DNA of 64,000 nt from Paraconexibacter antarcticus. GTDB lineage: Bacteria; Actinomycetota; Thermoleophilia; Solirubrobacterales; Solirubrobacteraceae. The stretch is taken from contig NZ_CP098502.1 of NCBI RefSeq assembly GCF_024220175.1, positions 1,550,001-1,614,000 of the forward strand, in the 5' to 3' direction. Of this stretch, positions 15,480 to 23,663 are shown piece by piece (within the stretch, counting starts at the first letter, position 1; each line of letters begins with the position of its first letter). Position numbers and translations under genes: made by a program. A model generated the notes under the pieces. That model made no database searches. It was not told the DNA's origin and was given only the letters and a program-made list of their open reading frames with translations.

Positions 15480-16915
15480 TCAGCTGCCCGGCGCGTCCCA
15501 GCCGCCGTGCGCGGCCGTCAACGCGTCCGCCGCGGCGGGCCCCCATGACCCGGGGGCGTAGGGCTCCGCGCGCGGCGGCCGGTCGAGGAGCGGGGCGACG
15601 ATCCGCCACGTCTCCTCGACGATGTCCTGACGGGTGAAGTGCGAGCTGTCGCCCCGCAGCGCGTCGTGGAAGAGCGTCTCGTACGCGGTCGGGCCCTCGC
15701 CGCCGGCGTCGGCGAAGGCCATGCCGAGGTCGATGGGCTCCGGCGCGCGGGCGTCGGCGCGGCGGGCGTCGACGGTGAGGCGGATGCCGGTGTCCGGGTC
15801 GATCCGGACGACGAGGTGGTTCGGTTGCGGCGGCCGGTTCCCGGCGGGCAGGAAGGTCGGCGGCGGGACCGCACGGAACACGATGCGCAGCTCGGTCTGC
15901 GTGGCGTGCAGGCGCTTGCCGGCCCGGATGAACACGGGGACCCCCGCCCAGCGGCCGTTCTCGATGGCCAGGCGCAGGGCGACGTACGTCTCGGTCGTGG
16001 ACCGCGACCGGACCCCGTCGATGTCGCGGTAGCCCTCGTACTGCCCGCGAACGCAGGCCGCCGGATCGACGGCGGGGATCGCCCGCAGGACCGCGCGCTT
16101 GGCGTCCTTGATCGTGGCCGGGTCGCGGGCGGCGGGCGCCTCCATCGTGGCGATCGCCAGGATCTGGAGCAGGTGGTTGACGACGACGTCGCGCAGCGCG
16201 CCGACGGGGTCGTAGAAGTGGCCGCGGTCCTGGACGCCGAAGCTCTCGGCGAGCGTGAGCTGGACGTGGTCGATGTGCCGCCGGTTCCACAGCGGCTCGA
16301 AGAGCTCGTTCGCGAAGCGCAGGTACAGGATCTCGTCAAGGCCCATCTTCCCGAGGAAGTGGTCGATCCGGTAGAGCTGCGCCTCGTCGAGGTGCTCGTG
16401 CAGGCTCGACGCGAGCCGGCGGGCGGAGGCGAGGTCGTGCCCGAAGGGCTTCTCGACGAGGACCCGCGCGGCGGGCGGGAGCAGGTCGGCGGCGGCGAGG
16501 CCGGCGACGACCGGCGCGAAGAGCCCCGGCGGGATCTCGAGGTAGAAGACCGGCGCCGCGGCGTCCCCGACCGCGTCCTTCACCCGGGCGAAGGTGGCGG
16601 CGTCGGCGAAGTCGCCCGCGACGTACTGCAGCCGGCCGGCGAGCCGGTCGAAGACCGCGGCTCGAGCTGCTCGCCCGCGGCGGTGATGCAGGCGCGCGCG
16701 TGCTCGCGCAGGTGCTCGATGTTCCAGTCCTCGGCGGCGACGCCGATGATCGGGCAGTCGAGCAGGCCGCGGCGCTCGAGGCGGTAGAGCGCGCGGAACG
16801 TCATCTTCCGCGCGAGGTCGCCGGTGAGGCCGAAGATGACCAGGACGTCGGCGGTCGCGGCGGTCGCCGTGTCGGACTCGCTCGCGACGGCGGCAGCGGC
16901 GGCGGCGCGGGTCAT
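15480..16915 (-). pseudogene. zwf: Glucose-6-phosphate 1-dehydrogenase with one frameshift
   Basis: Two frames join into a full G6PD. The first (from ATG 16915) gives VLVIFGLTGDLARKMTFRAL, the GxxGDLA NADP-binding start, and IIGVAAEDWNIEHLREHARA. The second continues from about 16660 with AVFDRLAGRLQYVAGDFADA, VEKPFGHDLASARRLASSL, YRIDHFLGKMGLDEILYLRF (the active-site RIDHFLGK, His as base) and FIRAGKRLHATQTELRIVF. The break is explained by one lost C or G in CTCGAGCC-GCGGTC. The enzyme oxidises glucose 6-phosphate to 6-phosphogluconolactone, making NADPH. Its ATG overlaps the ndh stop (ATGA), so the two were translated together. No other decay is visible, so a sequencing error is as likely as a true pseudogene. 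Confidence 0.88.
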
Positions 16916-18273
16916 GCCGCCCACTCCCGGTCGCGCGCGACATCCTCCTCGTCACCGGCCGCGGGCTCTGCGTCCGCGACGGTGAACGTCCGCTCGGCCC
17001 GCGCGCGGCCGAGGAAGCTCACGATCCAGTGGAAGAGCGCGCTGACGCGGTTCTTGAAGCCGGTGAGGAACGTGAGGTGGACGACGAGCCACATGAGCCA
17101 GCCGAGGCGGCCCGCGATCCGGATCGGGCCGAGCTCCACGATCGCGAAGTGGCGCGAGATCGACGCCATCGTGCCGAGGTCGTGGTAGCGGAACGGGCGG
17201 CTGACCTCCGCCTCCCCGTCGACGGCGCGCCGGATCTGGCGCGCGGCGTGGATGCCGGACTGCATCCCGACCTCGGCGACGCCCGGGAGGCCGTCGAGGG
17301 CCATGAGGTCGCCGACGACGAAGACCTCCGGATGGCCGGGGAGCGTGCAGTCGGGCTGGACCGGCACGCGGCCGCCGCGGGCGAGCTCGAGGCCCGGCAC
17401 CTGCGCCGCGACCTGCGCGCCGAGCGGCGACCCGCTGACCCCGGCCGCCCACACGACGGTCCGGGCGTCGATCCGCTCGCGCGCGCCGTCGGTCTCCACG
17501 TCGAGGCCGTGCGCGTCGACGGCCTTCACGAGCGGGCCGAGGCGCAGCTGCACGCCGAGGCGCTCCAGCTGCGCGGCCGCCTTCGCCGCAAGGCGCTCGT
17601 GGAAGCCGTTCAGGATGCGGGGGGCGGCGTCGACGAGCAGCACGCGCGCGCTCGACGGGTCGATGCGGCGGAAGTTCTCGCGCAGCGCGCGGTGGCTGAG
17701 CTCGGCGATCTGGCCCGCCATCTCCACGCCGGTCGGGCCACCGCCGACGACGACGAAGGTGAGCCACTCGCGCCGGGCGGCCTCGTCCTCCTCGAGCTCG
17801 GCCATCTCGAAGGCGGTGAAGATGCGGCTGCGGACGTGCAGCGCGTCGTCGATGCTCTTCAGGCCGGGGGCGTGCTCGGCGAAGCGGTCGTTGCCGAAGT
17901 AGCTCGTCACCGCGCCGGCGGCGAGGATGAGGCTGTCGTACGGGGTGACCCGGCGGCGGCCGCCGCCGGCCGAGGTGACGGTGCGGGCGGCGAGGTCGAT
18001 GTCGGTGACGTCGCCGAGGACGACACGCGCGTTGCGCTGGCGCCGGAGGACCTCCCGGGTCGCGGGCGCGATCTCGCCCTCCGAGAGGATGCCCGTCGCC
18101 ACCTGGTAGAGCAGCGGCTGGAAGAGGTGATGGGTCGTGCGGTCGATGATCGTCACGTCGACGTCGGCGCGGCGCAGGCGGCGGGTCGCGAACAGGCCGG
18201 CGAAGCCGCAGCCGATGATCACCACGCGGTGGCGTGCGGCGGGCGCGGGCGGGGTCTCGGCGGTGGGGGGCAC
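16912..18273 (-). CDS. ndh: Type II NADH dehydrogenase
   Basis: The 453-residue protein has two Rossmann motifs: VVIIGCGFAGLFATRRLRRA near residue 17 for FAD and FVVVGGGPTGVEMAGQIAEL near 172 for NADH. Between them is HHLFQPLLYQVATGILSEGE, a classic NDH-2 signature. A later VFVVGDLMALDGLPGVAEVG contacts FAD. The C-terminal MWLVVHLTFLTGFKNRVSAL (about 395-415) forms the amphipathic membrane anchor. It oxidises NADH and reduces quinone on the inner face of the membrane without pumping protons. The GTG at 18273 fits the distance to the FAD motif. The stop overlaps the zwf start, linking NADH oxidation and NADPH supply in one operon. Confidence 0.93.
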   Translation of the reverse strand: MPPTAETPPAPAARHRVVIIGCGFAGLFATRRLRRADVDVTIIDRTTHHLFQPLLYQVATGILSEGEIAPATREVLRRQRNARVVLGDVTDIDLAARTVTSAGGGRRRVTPYDSLILAAGAVTSYFGNDRFAEHAPGLKSIDDALHVRSRIFTAFEMAELEEDEAARREWLTFVVVGGGPTGVEMAGQIAELSHRALRENFRRIDPSSARVLLVDAAPRILNGFHERLAAKAAAQLERLGVQLRLGPLVKAVDAHGLDVETDGARERIDARTVVWAAGVSGSPLGAQVAAQVPGLELARGGRVPVQPDCTLPGHPEVFVVGDLMALDGLPGVAEVGMQSGIHAARQIRRAVDGEAEVSRPFRYHDLGTMASISRHFAIVELGPIRIAGRLGWLMWLVVHLTFLTGFKNRVSALFHWIVSFLGRARAERTFTVADAEPAAGDEEDVARDREWAA

Positions 18274-18354
18274 CCCGCGGTTGTGCCCGATCGGGCGCCG
18301 CGGTACACCGGCGGGCCGCGTGACGGCCTCGCCGCGGGACGCGAGGCTCAGGGC

Positions 18355-19140
18355 GTGCTCTCGGTTCGGCCCAACGGACGCGGCGGCGGGAGTCCCGACG
18401 ACGTCCTCGACCTCGTCGGGCCCGGTGCGGACCTCGTGCTCGGCATGGCCAACGGGGAGGCGTCGGCCGCGGTCGACGCCCTCGAGCGTGAGCACCTCCT
18501 CCTCGACGGCGTCCGCCTGCACCAGATGCACGCCCTGCGCCCGCGGTCGCACATCGACGGCCGCTGCGGTGACCACCTGCGGCACGTCACCTACTTCCTC
18601 ACCGCCGCCACGCGCGACGCGTACCACGCGGGTGAGTGCGCGTTCGTCCCGACCGACTTCTCGGCGCTGCCGCGGCTCCTGCTCGAGCACGTCGCACCGT
18701 CCCTCGCGCTGGTCGCCGCGAGCCCGCCCGACGCCGCCGGGTGGTGCACGCTCGGCACCCAGGCCGACTACAGCGCCGCGCTCATCGGGCGGGTGCCGTT
18801 CTTCGTCGAGGTGAACGCGCAGATGCCGCGGACGGCCGGCGCGCACCGCATCCGCCTGGCGGACTGCGTGGGCTGGTACGCGGTCGACCGCCCGCTCGCG
18901 GAACCGGAGCACCGCGCGTCCGACGCCCGCGACCACGCGATCGCGGCCGCCGTCGTCGAGCGCATCCCCGACGGCGCGACGATCCAGCTCGGCGTGGGCA
19001 GCGTCCCGGACGCGGTCTGCGCCGCGCTCGCCGGACACCGCGACCTCGGCATCCACAGCGAGCTCGTCGGCGACGGCGTCATGGACCTCATCCGCGCCGG
19101 GGTGCGCAAGCGCACCTGCTGCCCGCGCCCGGCCGCCTGC
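18355..19140 (+). pseudogene. Acetyl-CoA hydrolase/4-hydroxybutyrate CoA-transferase, 3' half missing
   Basis: From a GTG at 18355 the frame gives the N-terminal half of the acetyl-CoA hydrolase/transferase family: GADLVLGMANGEASAAVDAL, then RHVTYFLTAATRDAYHAGEC, ALVAASPPDAAGWCTLGTQA, VPFFVEVNAQMPRT and IPDGATIQLGVGSVPDAVCA. It reaches GLH-type sequence DLGIHSELVGDGVMDLIRAG near 19105. The catalytic Glu region and C-terminal domain (usually another 150-200 residues) are absent: homology stops where the opposite-strand gene ends (19141). The frame happens to stay open beyond, but antisense to that gene. This is a truncated gene, by deletion or rearrangement, and is unlikely to be active. Confidence 0.75.
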
Positions 19141-20139
19141 TCAGGTGAGCTCGCCGCTCGGCCCCATGTCGCTCGTCGGCCCCTCCGGGTCGCCCTGCGG
19201 CGCCGGTCGCCGGTCGCCGAGCGCCAGCGTCCCGGCGAGGCCCGCGGCGACGAAGGCGCCGAGCACGAGCAGCGGGCGCCCGGTACCGGTCGGGTCGTGC
19301 GGCGCCAGCCCGCGCAGCAGGTCGGTCGCCGCGCCCGGGGGCAAGAGCGGGCCGACGGCACGCCACGGCTGGGGCATGAGCGCGGTGTCGACGGTGGCGC
19401 CGGCGGCGACGTTCCCGACGACGAGGAAGGTGACGAAGCCCGCCAGCACGCCGATCGGGCCGATGGCGGCGATGACCGTGAGGGTGGGCAGCGCGATCGC
19501 GGCGACGAGCGCGGCGAGGACGAGGCACGTCGTGACGGGCGGGGTGGGGAGGACGTCGAGGCCGACCGTCGCGACGAGGCCCGCCGCCGTCCCGCTCAGC
19601 AGCGCGAAGCCGCCGACGACCACGACGCGCGCCCGCACGGTGAGGTCCGGGGCCAGGGCGGCGAGGACGAGCGTGATGAGCACCCCGATGACGGCGAGCG
19701 GCAGCAGCGTCAGCCCGAGGGCCGAGCCCTGCGGGTCGCGGCGGGGGAGGGGCCGCAGCACCGCGACGCGGACGACCCCCTTGACGCCGGCGGCCTTCGG
19801 CAGCCGGCGCCCGAGCGCCCGGGCCGTGCTCGCGCCGCGGGCCGGCGCGACGAGGAGCACGGGCGGGGTCCGCAGGAGGAGTGCGCCGGACGCCTCCCCG
19901 CCGAGCACCGCCGCCCGGGCGGCCGCCCCGCTCGGGGCGGCGACCGCGTCGAACGCGCCAGGTGTCGTGCGACGCAGCGCGAGCAGCGCCGCCCGGGTCC
20001 GGGCGGGCGAGCCGCTCACCCGGACCGCGACGTGGTGCGGTGCCGGGTCGGCCTGTGCGGCGAGGTACGAGCCCACGTAGGCGGCGCCGAGCAGGGCGAG
20101 GACGACGGCGGCGACCGCCGCGCGGACGGCCGGCGTCAT
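19141..20139 (-). CDS. Multi-pass membrane protein, ABC-2/YhgE-like topology
   Basis: The 332-residue protein has one N-terminal membrane helix (AAVAAVVLALLGAAYVGSYL), an extracytoplasmic domain of about 115 residues, and then five or six closely spaced helices from about 145 onward (LTLLPLAVIGVLITLVLAAL, VVVVGGFALLSGTAAGLVAT, LVLAALVAAIALPTLTVIAA, IGVLAGFVTFLVVGNVAAGA and a last one near 300). A LLPPGAATDLLRGL loop precedes the final helix. This one-plus-six layout with an exposed loop is that of YhgE/Pip or DUF3533-type ABC-2-related proteins. No ATPase gene is adjacent. The ATG at 20139 places the first helix at the N-terminus; an ATG at 20181 is an alternative. Confidence 0.6.
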   Translation of the reverse strand: MTPAVRAAVAAVVLALLGAAYVGSYLAAQADPAPHHVAVRVSGSPARTRAALLALRRTTPGAFDAVAAPSGAAARAAVLGGEASGALLLRTPPVLLVAPARGASTARALGRRLPKAAGVKGVVRVAVLRPLPRRDPQGSALGLTLLPLAVIGVLITLVLAALAPDLTVRARVVVVGGFALLSGTAAGLVATVGLDVLPTPPVTTCLVLAALVAAIALPTLTVIAAIGPIGVLAGFVTFLVVGNVAAGATVDTALMPQPWRAVGPLLPPGAATDLLRGLAPHDPTGTGRPLLVLGAFVAAGLAGTLALGDRRPAPQGDPEGPTSDMGPSGELT

Positions 20140-20263
20140 GTGGCGGCGGGGGTGGGTCGGAGGAGCATGGCCGGGGCGCATACCCGGCGACGGCCGCGCG
20201 CATCCGCGCCGGATCCGGCGCGGCGTGCGTCACGGGCGGCCCTGGTGGGTATCGCATCACGAT

Positions 20264-22612
20264 ATGACCGCCCCTGGCCGGATCGACGACCCTTGGGGCA
20301 CCGCCTCACCGACCCCGCGCGGCGCCCCGTGGCCGCCGCGCCGGGACGTCCAGCTCGCCGACGGGGTCGGGGAGGAGGACGTGCAGGCCTGGACGCAGAC
20401 GGCGTCGCTGCTGCACTCCGACGGGGACGCGATGGACATCGCGACGATCGACGGCCGGATCGTGGGCGTCCGCGGCCGCACGGAGGACCGCGTCAACCGG
20501 GGCCGCCTGGGCCCGAAGGACCTGTTCGGCTGGCAGGCGAACGCCTCGCCCGATCGCCTGCTGACCCCGACGGTGGCCGGGCGGCCGGCCTCGTGGCAGG
20601 AGGCGATGGGCGCCGTCGCCGACCGCTGCCGCACGCTCCTGGCCGAGTACGGGCCGACGTCGATCGGCTTCTACACGTCGGGGCAGCTTTTCGCCGAGGA
20701 GTACTGGACGCTCGCCACGATCGCGCGGGCCGGCATCGGCACGCCCCACCTGGACGGCAACACGCGCCTGTGCACGGCGACCGCGGGCGAGGCGCTGAAG
20801 GAGTCCTTCGGCTCTGACGGGCAACCCGGCAGCTACGAGGACGTCCACCACTGCGACGCGCTGGCGCTGTGGGGGCACAACGTCGCCGAGACGCAGCCCG
20901 TGCTCTGGATGCGGATGCGGGACCGGCTGCTCGGGCCGGACCGCCCGCGCCTGCTCGTCGTCGACCCGCGCCGCACCGTGCCCGCGCGGGTGGCGGACGT
21001 CCACCTCGCCCTGCGCCCGGGGACGAACCTCCCGCTGCTGCTCGGCCTGCAGCACCTCCTCATCGCCCGTGGCTGGGTCGACCGGGCCTACGTCGACGCG
21101 CACACCGTCGGCGGGGCCGACCTCGAGGCGGCGGTCGCGCCGTGGACGCCGGAGCGGACGGCGTCCGCCTGCGGGCTCACCGTCGCGGAGGTCGAGGCGG
21201 CGGCCGAGCTCCTCGGCACCTGCGAGGCGCTCATGTCGACCGTCCTGCAGGGCGTCTACCAGGCGCCCCAGGCCACCGCGACCGCGTGCCAGATCAACAA
21301 CGTGCACCTGCTGCGCGGGATGCTCGGCCGGCCGGGGGCGGGACTGCTGCAGATGAACGGGCAGCCGAGCGCGCAGAACACGCGCGAGACGGGGGCCAAC
21401 GGTGACCTGCCCGGCTTCCGCAACTGGGCGAACCTCGACCACGTGCAGGAGCTCGCGGAGGTCTGGAACGTCGACCCGTCCGTCATCCCGCACGACGGCC
21501 CGCCGACCGACGCGATGGAGATCTTCCGCCGCTGCGAGGAGGGGTCGATCCGCTTCCTGTGGATCTCGGCGACGAACCCCGCGGTCTCCCTCCCCGAGCT
21601 CGCGCGCATCCGCGCGATCCTCGGCCAGGAACGGCTCTTCGTCGTGGCGCAGGACATCTTCCCGACCGAGACGACCGCGCTCGCGGACGTCGTGCTGCCC
21701 GCGGCGACGTGGGGGGAGAAGACCGGAATCTTCACGAACGCCGACCGCACGGCCCACCTCTCCGAGCAGGCGGTCGACCCGCCGGGCGAGGCGCGCAGCG
21801 ACCTCGAGATCTTCGTCGACTTCGCGGGCCGGATGGGCCTCAAGGACCGCGACGGCCGGCCGCTCGTCACGTGGCGGGAGCCCGAGGAGGCCTACCGCGC
21901 CTGGCAGCGGTGCTCGGCGGGCCGGCCGTGCGACTATACGGCGATCTCCTACGAGGACCTGCGCGGCGCGAGCGGCGTGCAGTGGGGCGGCGACCGGCTC
22001 TACGCGGACGGGCGGTTCCCGTGGGCGCACCCCGACGCCTGCGAGACCTACACGAAGGACCTCGTCACCGGCGAGCCCGTCGGCGCCGAGGGCTACCGGG
22101 CCCGCAACCCCGAGGGACGCGCGATGCTCCGCGCCGCCACGCACGTCCCCCCGCGCGAGCCGGCCACCCCGGACCATCCGCTCCTGCTCATCACCGGCCG
22201 GACGGTCTACCACTTCCACACCCGCACGAAGACCGGGCGCGTCCCCGAGCTGCAGGCCGCGGCCCCCGACGTCTGGGTCGAGCTCTCGCCCGCGGACGCC
22301 GCGGCGCGCGGGATCGCCGAGGGGGACGTCGTCCGCGTGACGAGCCGCCGCGGCACCGTCGAGGCGCCGGCCCGCATCAGCGGTGTGCGGGAGGGGGCCG
22401 TCTTCGTCCCGTTCCACTACGGCTACTGGGACGCGCCGGGCCGCGGCCATGAGCGGGCGGCGAACGAGCTCGTCCGGACCGACTGGGACGCGGTGTCCAA
22501 GCAGCCGCTGTTCAAGGCCGGAGCGGTCACCGTCACGCGGGTCCGGGCGGGGTCGGGCCCGGCGCCTGCCCCGATGGGCACCGCCTCCGCGCCGGAGGCG
22601 GCGATCGGCTAG
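20264..22612 (+). CDS. Molybdopterin oxidoreductase (NapA/FdhF-like) lacking Fe-S ligands
   Basis: The 782-residue protein follows the bis-MGD oxidoreductase plan: NRGRLGPKDLFGWQANASPD, GFYTSGQLFAEEYWTLATIA, a molybdenum-ligand region NTRLCTATAGEALKESFGSD (Cys170), LLVVDPRRTVPARVADVHLA, QINNVHLLRGMLGRPGAGLL, QDIFPTETTALADVVLPAAT and a C-terminal cap with LITGRTVYHFHTRTKTGRVP and GYWDAPGRGHERAANELVRT. Relatives bind a 4Fe-4S cluster through C-x2-C-x3-C plus a later Cys. Here the aligned residues are Ser48, His51, Asp55 and Gly83, so the cluster is probably absent. The substrate is unknown; formate or nitrate reduction would be a guess. No maturation genes, partner subunit or signal peptide were seen. 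The ATG at 20264 was chosen because upstream codons look non-coding. Confidence 0.85.
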   Translation: MTAPGRIDDPWGTASPTPRGAPWPPRRDVQLADGVGEEDVQAWTQTASLLHSDGDAMDIATIDGRIVGVRGRTEDRVNRGRLGPKDLFGWQANASPDRLLTPTVAGRPASWQEAMGAVADRCRTLLAEYGPTSIGFYTSGQLFAEEYWTLATIARAGIGTPHLDGNTRLCTATAGEALKESFGSDGQPGSYEDVHHCDALALWGHNVAETQPVLWMRMRDRLLGPDRPRLLVVDPRRTVPARVADVHLALRPGTNLPLLLGLQHLLIARGWVDRAYVDAHTVGGADLEAAVAPWTPERTASACGLTVAEVEAAAELLGTCEALMSTVLQGVYQAPQATATACQINNVHLLRGMLGRPGAGLLQMNGQPSAQNTRETGANGDLPGFRNWANLDHVQELAEVWNVDPSVIPHDGPPTDAMEIFRRCEEGSIRFLWISATNPAVSLPELARIRAILGQERLFVVAQDIFPTETTALADVVLPAATWGEKTGIFTNADRTAHLSEQAVDPPGEARSDLEIFVDFAGRMGLKDRDGRPLVTWREPEEAYRAWQRCSAGRPCDYTAISYEDLRGASGVQWGGDRLYADGRFPWAHPDACETYTKDLVTGEPVGAEGYRARNPEGRAMLRAATHVPPREPATPDHPLLLITGRTVYHFHTRTKTGRVPELQAAAPDVWVELSPADAAARGIAEGDVVRVTSRRGTVEAPARISGVREGAVFVPFHYGYWDAPGRGHERAANELVRTDWDAVSKQPLFKAGAVTVTRVRAGSGPAPAPMGTASAPEAAIG

Positions 22613-22636
22613 CCGCTAGCCGCTAGCCGCTAGCCG
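22609..22636. repeat. Tandem 7-bp repeat across the 3' end of the molybdo-enzyme gene
   Basis: CTAGCCG is repeated four times in a row, starting in the stop codon of the molybdopterin oxidoreductase (TAG at 22610-22612) and running into the end of the convergent STAS gene. Both genes take their stop region from the repeat. A slippage hot spot is plausible; it changes no protein core. Confidence 0.8.
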
Positions 22637-23001
22637 GCGGTCGGCTCGCAGGGGAGGCGCAGGACGGTCTCCAGGCCGGCGAGGATGATCATGCGGCGGA
22701 CGAGGGTGGAGCACGCGACGACGTGCACCTCGCGCCCCTGCTCGCCGGCGCGCCGGTGCAGCCGCAGCAGCTCCCAGAGGCCGACCGAGTCGATGAAGGT
22801 GAGGTCGGCCAGGTCGAGCCCGATCGGGCCGGCGGCGGTCGCGGCGAGAGCGGCGTCCGCCGCGGCGCGCATCCGCTCGGCCCCGCCGAGGTCGAGCTCG
22901 CCGCGCACGACGATCGTCGGGGCCTCACGTCCGTCGGCTCCCGGCTCCAGCTGAAGGTCGAGGTGGAGGGGGTCGCGGGGGGTGTCGAGCGTGTCGCTCA
23001 T
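22630..23001 (-). CDS. STAS-domain anti-sigma factor antagonist
   Basis: The 123-residue protein has the STAS fold: TIVVRGELDLGGAERM near 33, then LDLADLTFIDSVGLWELLRL near 70, where the Ser of FIDSVG is the residue phosphorylated in RsbV/SpoIIAA, and REVHVVACSTLVRRMIILAG. Unphosphorylated antagonists bind an anti-sigma kinase and free the sigma factor. GGAGAG lies about 7 bases upstream of the ATG at 23001. Its likely kinase and phosphatase partners are nearby (26486, 27333), with a second STAS protein at 26940. Confidence 0.87.
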   Translation of the reverse strand: MSDTLDTPRDPLHLDLQLEPGADGREAPTIVVRGELDLGGAERMRAAADAALAATAAGPIGLDLADLTFIDSVGLWELLRLHRRAGEQGREVHVVACSTLVRRMIILAGLETVLRLPCEPTAG

Positions 23002-23120
23002 TCGTCGGCTCTCCGGGGTGCGGTGGGACGCGTCCGAGCGACCATATCCGGCGCGCACCGGGGAACGCGCCAAACGTCAGGCGGTGTGGGCGAGGCGCCG
23101 TCCCTCGTCGACGCCGGCGG

Positions 23121-23663
23121 TCAGCCGAGCTCGTCACACAGGCCGGCCGTCGTCGTGACGGTGGCCCGCATGTTGCGCTCCATCATCCGCAGGGCGGCGT
23201 CGGCGAGGTCCTCGTGGATGTGGGCGACGGCGTCGCGCGGCACGACGACGTCGAAGTGGCGGACGTACGCGTCGAGGGCCGTGTAGAGCACGCACTGCTC
23301 GGTGACCTGGCCGGTGAGGATCAGGCGCCGGGCCTTCCGCTCGTGCATGAGGTACTCGAGCTGCGTCTCGTAGAACGCGGAGTGCCGCGCCTTGACGAGC
23401 AGCGGCGTCTCCTCCCCCGGCGCGATCGGGTCGACGAGCTCCGGGCCGGAACCCTCGCGCGCCCACGCCGTCAGCTCGGCGCGGCCGGCCGCCCAGTCGC
23501 CGTGGTTGTCGTTGACGTACACGACGGGGACCTCGGCCGCGTGCGCGGCGCGCAGCAGCTCGCGGATGTTCGGCACGACCGCGCGGGCGGAGCGCATGAG
23601 CGGCTCCGCGTCCTCGTGCTCGTAGCGGTTGAGCATGTCGATGACGATCAGGGCAGTGCTCAC
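23121..23663 (-). CDS. Cysteine hydrolase of the isochorismatase/nicotinamidase superfamily
   Basis: The 180-residue protein carries the catalytic triad of the superfamily: Asp in [15 protein letters not shown], Lys in [16 protein letters not shown], and Cys in [20 protein letters not shown]. The cis-peptide region precedes the Cys (TGQVTEQC). Members cleave amide or enol-ether bonds; nicotinamidase is one. GTG 23663 overlaps the nadE stop (GTGA), so it is translated from the same mRNA as NAD+ synthetase. That supports a role in NAD salvage (nicotinamide to nicotinic acid), but the metal-binding residues of true PncA are not obvious, so the substrate is left open. Confidence 0.83.
   Translation of the reverse strand: MSTALIVIDMLNRYEHEDAEPLMRSARAVVPNIRELLRAAHAAEVPVVYVNDNHGDWAAGRAELTAWAREGSGPELVDPIAPGEETPLLVKARHSAFYETQLEYLMHERKARRLILTGQVTEQCVLYTALDAYVRHFDVVVPRDAVAHIHEDLADAALRMMERNMRATVTTTAGLCDELG

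Noticed and set aside
17029-20817. One continuous + frame from ndh to the molybdo-enzyme
   Set aside because: Only 18355-19140 has family similarity; the rest is antisense to ndh and to the membrane-protein gene.
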